Below, piece by piece: positions 32,871 through 51,544 of a stretch of 64,000 nucleotides of DNA. Source of the stretch: Tetradesmus obliquus (Eukaryota > Chlorophyta > Chlorophyceae > Sphaeropleales > Scenedesmaceae); the NCBI GenBank assembly GCA_030272155.1, contig CP126191.1, positions 62,001 to 126,000 on the forward strand, read 5' to 3'. Numbering within the stretch: position 1 is the stretch's first letter; every line of letters begins with the position of its first letter. A program made the translations under genes and the position numbers. Under the pieces are notes generated by a model. It had not been told where the DNA came from and searched no databases. It was given only the letters and a program-made list of their open reading frames with translations.

Positions 32871-35849
32871 GCCCCCTGCCAGGCAAGGAGGTGCTGTACG
32901 ATTGGCACAACGCAGTGGTAGGTGTGGCCACGGGTGACATGGGCATAGCCAAGGACGGTAGCCGCAAGCCCAGCTACACGCCAGGCGTGGACCTCATGGC
33001 GCGGCTCACACTGTTTGGGGAGGGCGCGCGCGGCTCGCTGTCACAGGTGCGGCGGCAGCAGCGTGCCTGACTGCGCCAGCTGTATCATTGGGCGTTGCGC
33101 GCTGCAGCTGTTCTAGTGTTTATTTTGGCAGGTTGCATACGCCTGCTTGCAGCGCATCTTCAGTGCGCTGTGCTGTCGCACACACACAGGCCCCCACCAC
33201 AGCTGCTGCCACCCCTGCTTCCGGCCCCCTGCCCCCTCTGCTGCAGAGCCTCATACAGCACTACGGCCTGCGTGAGGCTGCGGGTGCCTCTCCACAAACA
33301 TATGCGCTGGGGCTGAAGGAGGTGTGGGAGGTGCCTGAGGAGCAGCACCAGCCGGGGCTGGTGGTGCACACGGTGGGCTACCCACTGGACAACAGCACTT
33401 ACGGCGGCGGCTGGATCTACCACATGGAGGGCAGGTGCGGGAGCGGCGGCGCTACAGCAGTGCCTGCGTATTTAAAGTAGTGTTGTGCACATGTCTGAGC
33501 GTTGGCTTTGTGGTTGTGCAGGGTAGCAGCTGGGTGGCAGCTGGCAGCTGCAGCTAGCCATGATGCTGCGCAGCGCCAGCTGGCTGTTGGGGCAGCTGAC
33601 GAGGAAACAACATTCAGCGGATTCATCGACAAAGTGACAACAGGTGCCTGTGGAGTTCAGCAGTTGCTGTTGCCGCTGAAGCTGTCATGTGATGTAGTAT
33701 CACTATGGGTGTTTTTGAAATGGCTTGCCCCTGCCCCAACCCTCCTCTCAGGCGTGTGTCGCTGGGCCTGGTGGTGGGCCTGGACTACGCCAACCCCAGC
33801 CTCTCACCATACCAGGAGTTCCAGGCCTTCAAGCGACACCCGCTGGTAGCAGCCACCATCGTGGGCGGCACCTGCCTGCAGTACGGCGCACGCAGCCTCA
33901 ATGAAGGTGCGGCGCAGCTTGCAGGACAGCCCACTGACAGCCGCTGCATGTCAGTGCATAGACTGCAGGGTAGCATTGTTGCATGCAGCACAGGCCTGTG
34001 CAGCATGCTGAAACTGCCGCCTGCTCTCCCCACTCAAACCTCTTTGCCTGCCTGCTGGCTGCATGCCTGCAAACTTCACACTGTGCTTTCCTGCAAACTC
34101 CCGCACTGCAGGCGGGCTGCAGTCCATCCCCAAGCTGGCCTTCCCTGGTGGGGCCCTCATCGGCTGCAGCGCGGGCTTCCTCAACACGCCCAAGATCAAG
34201 GGCACGCACACAGCCATGAAGAGCGGCATCGTGGCGGGCGAGGAGGCCTTCAGGGCGCTGGGGCTGGCTGATGATGCCGGCAAAAAGGCGAGGGACGGGG
34301 GGTATTGAGTAAAAGGGGCGCGGCTGGCTGTGCGGCTGCGCTCTCGGCGTGCGAACTGCGTAGGAGGCAGCAAGGTGCTGCAGCATGGATGCTGACCACA
34401 GCTCATCACAAGCTGGCTGATGCGCTGTTGCTGCCCCTGGCCTGCTGGCCTTGCCGCTGCCGATGCCTTTGCAGGGCCCCATCACGCTGCGCAACTATGC
34501 AGACCGCATGGAGGTGTCGTGGGTGTACCAGGAGCTGGAGCGCGCCCGCAACATACGCCCGGGCTTCAGGTGCGGCGCTGCTGCTGCTGCTGCTGGAACG
34601 TATCTGTATCGTCTTCTGCAATGTGTATGCTATCACACTCCAGAATGCGGCACGTGTGTGTTGCCATCAACTGCAATTGCTGCGCACACAACCTTACCAA
34701 CACAAGTGTCTCACGGCTTTTGATGTGTGGCTGCTGCCTGCCCCTCCTTTGTGTGCTGCAGCAAGTGGGGCCTGTGGGGCGGCATGGCCAATGCAGCGCT
34801 CAGCACCTACCTGCTGAGAGGCAGGGAGCCCTGGACGCTCAAGCACAGGTGGGCAGTAGGGGCCAGCACAGCACAGCTGGTGCCAGCAAGGCATCCGCAG
34901 CTGCTTACGGGCCCCACAGCAGCTACAGCAAAGGCCTAGGTTGTGGTGGAGGGCGAAGGTCAAGCTGCTTCATGCAGAACATTGGTGACTGAGAAGGCGC
35001 TTCTGACGAAAGCACCAATCACTCAATGCTCTGCATGAAGCAGCTTGACCTGCACCCTCCACCACACCCTAGGCCTGTTGCTGCAGCTGCTGTGGACATG
35101 TGATCAGCGGTGCTCATGTGGCTGCAGCAAGCAGCGTCGCTGCCGTAGTTGCCCTGTCATCACCCTGTTACCCTGCGGCTGCTGCTGCTGCTGCCTGTGC
35201 TCCTGTGCTGTGTCTGTCTCTTCCCCGTCCCCACTCACTGGCTGCTGTTGCCGCCTGCGCCTGCCGCTGACTTTGCCTGCCTGCTGCTGCTCCTGCTGCT
35301 GCTGCCGCCTGCGTCAGGCATGCCGACCATGAGGCCACCAAGCTGGCCAGGGACTGCCCCCCCAAGGACTACCCCAAGCCTGATGGCGTCACCACCTTTG
35401 ACATACCCACCTCGCTCTACAGATCAGGTGCGCAACTGCTGCAGCCTGGCATACTGCACTACTGCAGCCATCCCTACAAGGCTCCTCTGGAAGTCACCCA
35501 CACCTTACTGCTTATGACATGACCTGGAGTGCTCATGCTATCACTGCTGCTGCCCCTGTTGCGCCAACCAGGCACCAACCACAACCACGACCAGCCGCCG
35601 CACCTGGTGCTGGCCGACCCAGGCGTGCCCGAGGTGGTCAACCACCCGCAGTACGGCGGGCCAGAGGCCAAGTACTGCCCAGCAGGCGTGTACGAGTACG
35701 CTGCCGACGAGGCCAGCGGGCGGCCGCGGCTGGTGATCAACGCGCAGAACTGCCTGCACTGCAAGGCGTGCAGCATCAAGGACCCGCGCCAGAACATCAC
35801 CTGGACGGTGCCGGAGGGCGGCGGCGGGCCCAACTACACCATCATGTGA
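31030..35849 (+). CDS. ETFQO: Electron transfer flavoprotein-ubiquinone oxidoreductase, mitochondrial
   Basis: Twelve exons: 31030-31233, 31511-31571, 31886-32108, 32465-32532, 32883-33046, 33247-33434, 33752-33906, 34112-34287, 34475-34569, 34762-34848, 35318-35427 and 35572-35849; 602 aa. The first ~45 residues are an Arg/Ser/Ala-rich mitochondrial presequence. The FAD motif GAGPAG is at 54-59. Family blocks include '[16 protein letters not shown]', '[15 protein letters not shown]', '[10 protein letters not shown]', 'GTHTAMKSG' and 'GREPWTLKH'. The C-terminal 4Fe-4S ligands are C546, C571, C574 and C577, with the family's spacing. The enzyme passes electrons from reduced ETF (fatty acid, branched-chain amino acid breakdown) to ubiquinone at the inner membrane. 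All introns are GT-AG except intron 8, which fits best as GC-AG (donor aag|gcgagg at 34288). Intron 10 contains a long hairpin (34914-35095). Confidence 0.96.
32433..32462. repeat. (TGC)n tract forming a 3' splice site
   Basis: About ten TGC units run directly into the acceptor of ETF-QO exon 4, so the triplet repeat itself supplies the tract and the CAG of the splice site. Confidence 0.75.
34914..35095. repeat. Long near-perfect hairpin inside an ETF-QO intron
   Basis: The left arm 34914-34984 and right arm 35024-35095 are reverse complements with about six differences over ~71 bp; the loop is 39 nt. A fully paired 21-bp stretch lies at 34958-34978 with 35030-35050. It sits between exons 10 and 11, sense to the host gene. 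It may be a MITE-like inverted repeat or a long intronic miRNA/siRNA precursor of the kind known in Chlamydomonas; the sequence alone cannot decide. Confidence 0.8.
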
Positions 35850-37202
35850 TGGGCGCACCATGAGACGCACTATGATGCAAAGCACAATGTTGTTGCACGC
35901 TATTGTGTGGGACTCCGTCACGTGATGATGCACCGTCGCATGATGTGGCCCCAAAGCTGCACTATCATGTGGTAATGTGATGCGACACACAAGGTTTGGC
36001 AGCGCATGCCCTGCCTTGTGTGCTGGTTGCAGATGCAGCCGGCTGGCCTGCTGTGATGAGCAGGCCACCCAAGCACGTGCGACGCTAATGCAGCGCCTGG
36101 GGCAGTGCTGTGGTGTGCATTTATCCTGCTGCCATGCGCTACAGCGCCTGGCTGCCACGCAACTCTCAGCATGACCGTGTGAGCCCATGCTTGTTTGGGC
36201 AGCTGCTGCGCCAGAGGAAAATCGCCCATGGTGCAGCATCAGGCATGCTGCCTTCATGCGGCTGTGGTGTGTTGTCCTCCCCTGTGTTAAATCATGCTGC
36301 TCAACAGCAATGGGCCCAGCAGGTTATTGCTTGTCCCTGATGCAGCGATTACTGAGTCAAGGCAGCTGCCAAAGGTCACATGCACGTGTTGAGCATGTAG
36401 CTGGAATGTGTTTGCATAACACTCACACAAGACCTGCACGCCTGTGTTCCACAGAAACTACTGGTGGCGTATGTTGTGTTGGGACTTTGTGGTCGTGCAC
36501 ACAGGGCAACTTGTCCCATTCAACTCTAGCTGTGGGCTGGCTGTGACCCAGCAGTACAACAGGCTGTCCAGGGGCTGTCAGCTCTCTGCTGCTGCTAAAC
36601 TGGTTCTTGTGACAGCACCTGTGTGAAAGCAACAATATTGTTGCCTGGCGCATGTGATGGTCCTCTGGATTGGTGGGCTGCACCAGCTGCACCAGCTGCA
36701 CTGCTGTGGCACGGTCATCACATGCTCACCATCACATGCCATGTTGGTGTTGATGTGCAAGAATGTGCTGGTGACTGTATGTTTCAATCAGGCTTATATT
36801 TCATGCTTTGCGTCGGCTTAATGGCCGACATTGCGGTTGCGCGTGATCGCATCAAGATGTGCAGCTCTCTCAGCAGTGGTCACCCATGATGTGGTAGTGA
36901 GTGCTAGATCAGGGTAGCTTTCGACCTTGCCAGCGCTTCGCAGGGATACTTTTACATGTCAATTGTCTTATTCAACTGGTATTCGCGCAAGAAACTATTG
37001 GGATCTAGAGTTGACAGGTTAGATCTCGCCGGTTGAGTTCCTTGTTAGTACACGCAGCTGTAGACAGGTGCGTTCACCGGAACAACATTGACAATATTAC
37101 TGATCGTGATACTTTCATCACTTTCAAAGTCGTGCTTGAGTTTTCGTTGGCCAGACAACACACTTGCGTTGCTTTCACTGCAGAAGCAGCAGCAGCAGCA
37201 GC
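35850..37202. other. Intergenic between ETF-QO and YCF54
   Basis: 3' flank of ETF-QO and promoter/5' UTR of YCF54. It contains scattered short inverted copies of 'catgtgatg' (for example near 36650 and 36730) but no supportable gene. Confidence 0.4.
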
Positions 37203-38686
37203 ATGGCACAGACAATGCGTGTTGCCAGCAGCACCGAGATCAAGGGTGCACGCAGCATGGCACCTCAGCGCCCAGCAATGGGTGCTGTGGCTGGCCGTGT
37301 TGCTCGTGTGCAGCACCGACAGATGGCTCAGGCCAGCTTCGCTCCCGTGGCACGCGCACAGCAGTTGCAGAGGAACACGCATGTCGTGTGTGTTGCAGCA
37401 CAGGAGGCACCCGCACAGCAGGAGACTGCAACACAGGTGCGGACCCCCCGCAACGCACTACCGATACTGCGGCGGTGTCAATGGATTCAAAGATCATTCA
37501 TTGCAGTAGCATCATGGATATACGTGTAACCAGTCACGTAGCTAGGCACGCTGCAGCTAGGTGCTGGTGACCCCAGCCTGACTGACAGCAGAAGCATCAG
37601 GTGTTGGATGCTCCCACGTTGCTGCTGCTCTCGTGTGACCTGTTCCAGTGCACCACATGAACAGCAGTGCATGTTGTCTTCTTGTGCGTGCTGCTGTCTA
37701 AGTGAGCAGCCATCATTGCTCTTTTTCAATGTAAGGCTTGACACTGACAGTCAACAGCGTGCTGCACATTCAGGTGGTTGCATCCTGAGCACTCGTTTCT
37801 GTTACGCGACAGATTGCACCGCTGACATGCTTCTGCCCGTTCCCCTGGTCCGCTGCTCCTCCTGCTGCTGCTGCAGTGGTATGGCCTGGTGGCCAACGCC
37901 GAGTTCTTCTGCAACGACGTGCAGAACGAGCCCCTGGCTGAGCAGCTGCGTGAGCGCGTGCGCTACTTCCAGGAGCAGGGCCGCGAGCTGGACTTCTTCC
38001 TGGTGCCCAACCCCACCTGGCTGGACGCGCAGTTCCCTGAGCAGGCCAAGCAGGTCAAGCGGCCATGCATGGCGCTCGTGTCCAGCGACAAGCAGTGGGT
38101 CACGTGAGTGGCGCGCTGTGGGGCGGGGCCGGGGCCACAGCCGGGGAATGGTCAGAGGCAGCAACTGGCGGTCTCTGTAGAGCTGGCTGCTGGGACAGCC
38201 GACTGCACAGCTGTGGGGTGCTGTGAGGGTTGAGGACTCACCTTGCGGCTAGCGAGCTTGGGCAGGCTATGTTCTGGCACTGGGAGAGCCATGGTCACGG
38301 CTGTCGCCAGCAGCTGGCCTGCTGCCGCTGCACAGGCAGGGGCACCATGCACTGACCACAGCAGCTGCACACACGCATCTATGAACGCCCTGCGGCGACA
38401 GTGCAACTTGACTCTTTTCCTTTTCGCAGCTGACATGTTGTTTCTTCTGCTCCTGCTGCCTGCCTCCTCCTCTGCTGCTGCTGCTGCTGCCCCTCCCCTG
38501 TTCCAATGCAACAGCTTCATGAAGCTGCGGCTGGACCGCGTGCTCAAGTTTGACCTGGCAGGCATGGCCGCTGCCGAGGCGCTGTCAGCGGGCGAGGCGC
38601 TGCCGGAGTTCAAGAAGCCGGAGAAGTGGACCGCGCCCTACGCCATGTACAGCCCCAAGTGGTGGGAGAAGTTCTACCCCAACTGA
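37203..38686 (+). CDS. YCF54: Ycf54 / LCAA, accessory factor of Mg-protoporphyrin IX monomethyl ester cyclase
   Basis: Three exons: 37203-37436, 37877-38103 and 38515-38686; GT-AG, in phase, 210 aa. Residues 1 to ~70 are rich in Ala, Arg, Gln and Ser with no acidic start, a good chloroplast transit peptide. The mature part begins 'WYGLVANAEFFCND' and carries the Ycf54 blocks 'LRERVRYFQEQG', 'ELDFFLVPNPTWLDA', 'ALVSSDKQWVTFMKLRLDRV', then a plant-like C-terminal extension ending 'WWEKFYPN'. Ycf54 binds the diiron cyclase subunit (CHL27/CRD1) and is needed for the isocyclic ring of chlorophyll. A plastid gene in red algae, it is nuclear in green algae and plants, as here. Confidence 0.93.
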
Positions 38687-39652
38687 ACGCAGCGCGCGGC
38701 TTCTGAATAGCTGCTGTGGGCTGTGTGTTTAATTGGCAGGTGATAGGCAGGAACTGCATGTGGGGAGGGTGAGGCTCGTGCTGCTACTGCGGCGGTGCAG
38801 TGCTGCAGGCCCAGCAGCCTGCACTTCCTGTCAGCTGCAGCAGTTGAGCGGGATACAGCGCTGAGCATGCTGCATTGGTGCAGCGGGCATCCTTGGTGCT
38901 GCGTGCAGGGGCTTGGCCCTTGAGCAGGTGTTTGTGTGTGTGCACTCAGTGTGTGCCACGCCGTGTGTCAACTGTGTACATTTGTGCGATATGCGGGTGA
39001 TAGTTGGGCGGGCAAGGGCTGTGGGTAGGGTTGTGTGCATTGGGCGGTGGGTGGGGCAAGTGGTTTACTCTGTCAGAGTACTGTGTGATGGTCGAGTGTT
39101 TGTCTGTTTGGCTGTCTAGGCCGATTCTCTTTTTCCCTCGGACCTGCAGTGCCAGCAGTGGGTGTGAGCAGCACCCAGCTGTCATGTTCAGTGGGGGCGC
39201 AGCAGCAGCAACAGCAGAGCAGCACATGTGGTATTACTGGCGCAACCCAGTGCCACTGGTCCTACTATATGAGTTGATAGATATGACAAATGACACCATT
39301 TCGTGCATTTGACATGTGGGGTGGGTGGAGTTGAGGGTGCAGGGCGGGGCTCTGCGCCAAACATATTGTTTCCCTGCAGCATCCCTGCCCTTCAATTTTG
39401 AGCGATCAGCGTCATGCTACATATGCCCTGTTGCTGCACATCTGTCGCTCAAGCATGCTTTGTAATCGCTATCTATCAATGACTTGTTTGTACCACCCTT
39501 CTCAAGGCTAGATGAACGCTGCAAACAGCAGCAGACGAGAACAGCAGCAGGCCTAATTGCACATTCTCCAGCTTACCGGCAGTGTGTCAGAGACAACTCC
39601 GAGCACCTCTGGAGCAAAAGACAATCGGGACGTCAAACATTATGGCCCGGCC
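38687..39652. other. Intergenic between convergent genes
   Basis: 3' flanks of YCF54 (plus) and the WD40 gene (minus). 38900-39120 is G/T-rich on the plus strand. No gene is seen. Confidence 0.4.
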
Positions 39653-42589
39653 TTAGTGTACGCAGATTACATCGCCTTGCAGCGTGCCAGCAAACACCTC
39701 GCCATCGCTGCCTGCCGCTAGCTCTGTCGGGGCAGCATGCGCCGCCATGGGCAGGTGCAGCACCTGGCCGCCCCTGGCCACCAGCCCGCCACCAGCCACA
39801 GCCCACACACTAGCGCCAGGCCCCCCTGCTGCCAGCATGCTGCTGCTCTGCACAAAGCCCGCATCTGGCTGCTGCGTGCCTCCTGCCTGCTCACTGCTGC
39901 TGCTGTGGCTGGCCTGCTCCTGCCAGCTGCACTCGCGCCGCTGCTGCCTGCCTGCCCAGCTGCCAAAGTCGACTGCCGCGACTGTCGCCTGCAGCTGCGC
40001 TGCGCCGCTGCTGGGCTGGCAGTGGCGCAGCAGGCCGTGCGTGTACAGCACGCGGCCCGTGGCATCCCAGCAGCCCCGCGCAGCAGCCTGCACGCAAAAA
40101 GCAGCAGCAGAGTAGAAACACATGAGCAAGCCCCACCAACAGGCAATAGCACTGCGCACCGTTGCAAACACGCATAACATTACAAGTATTGCAGCAAGTA
40201 CAGGTTGGCCATGCCAAATCCAGCTGCCTCAGCTGTCATGCCTCTTACGCAGAGCTGCGCAGCTTGTACAAAAGCCTCAAGCCACATGCCAACACTTGCT
40301 GCCCAGACACAAGAACAGCATGCTACACACATACACTTGGCCTTTGCTTTGCGGGATACACACGCATGCACACCTGACGCTGGCTGCCCGCCAGCACTGA
40401 CGATGCTGACGCTGCTGCTGAGGCCGGCTCAGGGCTGCCCAGCCCCTCAGTGACGGCCACCTGCTGCAGCACCCGGTTGTGGTACAGGTCAAACAGGCCG
40501 ACCTGCGGAGCACAGCAGCAACAACAACAGCAGAGATTGCACTTGTTAGTTTACTCGCAAGGCGGCGAATGCAGTGCTTGCAGCGGCAACAACGCTGCAT
40601 CTTTGGCAGCCTGCGCATGCTGCTCTCAACCACTAGCTGTTGCTAGGATAGACGCATGCTGCTGATTGCACTGCAGTCGGCGGGGGCCGCTCACCTGCAG
40701 ATCGGGGCGCACGTATGCCACCAGGTTGGGGTCAGCAGGGTTCAGCGTCACATCCCGGAAGAAGGGGTAGATGCGGCTGCTGCTGCTGCTGCCGCCCAGC
40801 AGCGCATCAGGCACAGGCTGCGCCACAGAGCTACTGCTGCTGCCGGTCGCTGCAGCTGCTGCCTCGTCTGCGCGCGCCGGCACGTTAAAACTGGCGATCA
40901 GCTGCTGGCTGGCCCTGCTGCCGCCAAAGTTGATGACAGAGCTGGCGGTGCTGCTGAGCCGCCGCACGTCATACAGTGCCAACTGCACAGGCAGCAGCAG
41001 ACACAGCAGCAATAGTCTATCACAGGTATGCAAGGCAGGTGGCACCAAACTAAAACGACTGCACTGGTGCTGCTGCTGCTGCTGCTGCTGCTGTTGACAT
41101 TAAACGGCATCGTGTGATCACGTCACTGATGTGAGGCATCCTCATAGCCAACAGCTGCCAGCAGTGCTGCATGCTGCGCAGGCGTGGCGCCTACCTGGCC
41201 GTCTGCTGCAGCTGTGAGCAGCACCGTGCCGCCCGGCATGGCCTGCAGCAGCTGCGTGCTGCTGGCAGTGGCCAGCTCCGCCACTGCCCGGGAGGCTGCG
41301 CGGCAGTCCCACAGCACCACGCCACCTGGCAGGAGCAGCAGCAGCAGGCACACGTGAGTCAGCCCAGCTGCTTGCAGCTAGCTGCGCTGGCGAAGGTGTC
41401 GGGCAGCGGTGCTACTCAGGCAGACTAATTGTAAGCACCAGATCTTGTGAGCCGGTTTTGATGCCCTAGGCTGCGTGATTAACATGGCCTAATCAACATG
41501 TCAACTGACGTGCAGCAGCCCCGCCCACCTGCGTGTGCTGCTGCCAGCGTGTAGGCTGCGCCCCTGTCCAGGTAGGTCACCCTGCCAGGCTTGGCCAGCG
41601 CGCCGCCGCCCTTGAGCCGCAGCGGGTACTCGTGGTGGCGGCCCTGGCAGCAGCAGCAGCAGCAGCAGTACACAGCAGCAGCAAGCAGCAGCAGCCGCAG
41701 CGGAGATGTTGCCTGGGCTACCACGCAGTCGTGCGATGCATGGCTTTGATGGGCCTTTGTTGCTGCTTCTTCAACTGCATGGCACGAAGTGTTGCTGTGT
41801 CTGCTATGCTGGCGCAACTCATGCACGCTTTGCTAGGGCCATGGCACAACTCATGCACGCTTTGCTAGGGCCATGGCGCAGGCATCATATCACGTGCTGT
41901 GTCTTGCGCTGCGGTGATGCCTCACTGCTGCACACTGCATGTAACAAGGCGCATGGCCCCGGCAGAGTCGCCTCTCCTGCATGCTGCTGCCGCAGTCACT
42001 ATAGATAGCTGCGTGGCATTGGCTCTGCTGCCGCACCTCCACAAAGCGGCGGATCTTCACTCCCTGCGGCCCTGCTGTGGCCAGCTCAGGCAGCTCCCCC
42101 GCAGCCCAGCAGCAGCTGACCAGCCGGTCCTGCAAGTCCACGCTCCACACGCAGCCAGCCGGCAGCGCTGCGGTGCGCGGCATGGCTGTTAGTGTAATTG
42201 CTGCTGCTGCTGCTTCACTTACCGCCATCCCGCCTGGGTCAGCTTCTGCTGCTAACGCTGCTGCTGCTTCAGAGTCTGCTGCTGGACGTGCTGCTGTCAC
42301 TGCCTCGGCCATGTCTGCCAGCTTGATGATGTGCAGCGTGCCGCTGCTGTAGCCCACCGCAGCCAGCCGGCTGTCGCTGTGCCTGCTGCAGCTGCTGCCT
42401 GCTGCGGGCTGCAGCTGCAGGCAGGCCACCTCCTGGCGCTGCTGGCCGCTGGCCGGGCTGCTCCACACGGGCGGCAGCTGCAGCTGCAGCAGCGCGGTGC
42501 GGGCTTGGACTTGGCGCCAGGCGTCCAGTGAGGGCGGCATGCGCCAGCCCAGCTGCGCTGCCAGCAGCTGCTGGCACAGGTTGGTGGAC
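39653..42589 (-). CDS. WD40-repeat protein, probably F-box/WD40 type; 5' exon missing
   Basis: Six exons resolved: 42589-42037, 41643-41529, 41325-41195, 40982-40695, 40502-40374 and 40087-39653. They are GT-AG and in phase to the stop, about 550 residues. The first resolved exon begins in phase 2 after a clear acceptor, so at least one 5' exon exists upstream (42.6-43.5 kb) that I could not find. Blades are visible as 'RLAAVGYSSGTLHIIKL', 'GCVWSVDLQDRLVSCCWAAG', 'GVVLWDCR', 'LLTAAADGQLALYDVR' and 'VAYVRPDLQVGLFDLYHNR'. The first residues, 'LCQQLLAAQLGW...DAWRQ', resemble the stretch after an F-box in F-box/WD40 proteins, so a role as SCF substrate receptor is possible but inferred. PolySer runs interrupt one blade. 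Confidence 0.75.
41815..41878. repeat. 32-bp tandem duplication in WD40 intron
   Basis: Two nearly identical adjacent 32-bp units beginning 'caactcatgcacgctttgct' lie in the intron between the first two resolved exons of the WD40 gene. Confidence 0.85.
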
Positions 42590-43504
42590 CTGCGGGGTGG
42601 CACGCGTTGCTGATGCTCGTCATGGGTGGCTGCTGAGAGGCGTCATGCCTGCCTGGCTCACTCAGCTGCTCACCGTGAGAAGTCGACAAACAACACATTC
42701 ACAGCTAGTTTGTAACCACATTGGCTGCAGCAACAACATTAACACTTCTTAATGCTTGGAGGAAGTGAACATACATGTGCTGAACCACCTGCAGCACCCA
42801 CACCTGAAGGCTGTCTGCGGCATGCATGGTGGTGCGTGCCTGGCCTTGGGCCTCAAGTACTTGTCTAGTGGGCCTATCTGGCTGCTGCTCTCTGCTTGCA
42901 TGGCCATGGTTGCACAGCTGCTGCTGTTCTGCCCTGCTGCTGTCAGGCACTGCTCATCAGCACCCAGCAACAGCGGTGGAAGCCTGCGAAGTCCGTCAAA
43001 GTCTCGTTATGAGCATTCAAGACTTGGTTATCATCAAACACGGTAAGCTGGGCTTCGTGATGGGGCAAAGGCAGCAGGCTGCAGACGTGGAGTGATGAAC
43101 GCAGTGCTGGCTTGATGTCCGCGCATGCTGGACAGTTCACCATACATAAGACTACGTCAACAGACGCTTCAGCGTAGTGAAACTTGATGGAGCGACGACA
43201 AGTTTGAACAGATGTCACTCATATGTGTGTAACCTGCACGCTCTGTTACGCATCGTCAAGGCATCTACGACTTGCATTCTTTGTAGGGTACAACACCATT
43301 GGTTACTTTTGCGTGATCAGCACGCGCCGCACCCCATGTGACTGTTTCACGTTGAGAATCATCCTTTCACCAACCCCATTGCGCAGCACACTGCGTTTCT
43401 CGTTGCTCGACGTCTGCTTTAAACTCCCCAGCGTGGCTGGGAGGGGTGCTGCTGTGTCGTGGTAGTGCCTGAACAGTGGAAGACGAGCAGCACAGCAAAG
43501 TCCA
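42590..43504. other. Region between WD40 and LETM1 genes (divergent)
   Basis: Must hold the missing 5' exon of the WD40 gene and the promoters of both genes. No frame here contains a recognisable F-box or a splice donor in the needed phase that I could defend. Confidence 0.4.
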
Positions 43505-50623
<7,119 letters not shown>

Positions 50624-51544
50624 TCGGCAGCTTGTCATGGTTAAAGAGGTCTTTGCAGGGCGGGCTGGGCCAGCAGTCTGGCCTGGTGGTGGGTTGCGCT
50701 GCCTGCCAGTTGCGACAGCGGCATATTGTGTGCAACACGGCTGGTTGGCAATGTGCCAGCAATAAATACCGCAGTTGTTAGGTTGGCATAAGGATTGTGG
50801 GTTTGGAGGCGCACTCGGCATCCTGCTGTGTCTTTGCTGTTTCACTCGCGCAGTGTCCTGTCTCCCATCATGGCTTTTGTTTTGAGCCTGCACCGCAGCA
50901 TGCCTTTTGATGCATGGATGCATGGAAGGAGTATGGGGTATTTGTAGCTGCACTGGGCGCCAAGCTGCGGTGCTGTTGCCTCTCAGAGCAGATTCTGCCC
51001 ATAAGGGCGGCGCGGCAAACTTTGGTGGCCTGTGTGCAACACACATGCGACATGTGCACGGGGCGCATGCTGCTGCAGAGACCTGCACGGGTTCTGCTGC
51101 AGCTGGGCAGCCGTGTGTGATGTTTGGCAGGGTGTGTTGCATCCAAAGGCGTGAAGCCCTCGTTTCAACTGGCCACAGGGCTTGTGGTGCCACCACAGTG
51201 ACGGTCGGCAGATGAGAAAGTTGTTCAGGTGGCTGCTGCTCAAGCTGCCAAGCTTAGCAGCACTGCTAGGAAAGTGGGTTTACTAGCTGTGGGCCCTGCC
51301 GCTTCGAAGCTTCTGAGTGTAATAATTCAGTGTTTGAAATTCGTCTTTTCACCAGTGGGTCCTGGCTATCTGAGACGGTATGAGCTGCAGCTGATGAATG
51401 CAATCATTGACAATGATTGTCTGAGACCAGAGATATCAGAAGTCGAACAGTAGAGAACACGATGCACTACACTGTGCTGCTGGTGTACGCACATGCAGTG
51501 CTTGCCGACCTCTGCAATTTGTGTTGCAATGCTGCCAGCTGAAC
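50624..51544. other. Intergenic between convergent genes
   Basis: 3' flanks of LETM1 and of the repeat-protein gene. An 'aataaa' string occurs at about 50761. A 74-codon frame at 51229-51453 starts with GTG and has no domain; it is not called. Confidence 0.4.

Noticed and set aside
40122-40453. Small plus-strand frames in the WD40 region
   Set aside because: They overlap the intron and exons of the minus-strand WD40 gene and carry no motif.
51229-51453. 74-codon plus-strand frame downstream of LETM1
   Set aside because: GTG start, no homology recognised, no splice partner.
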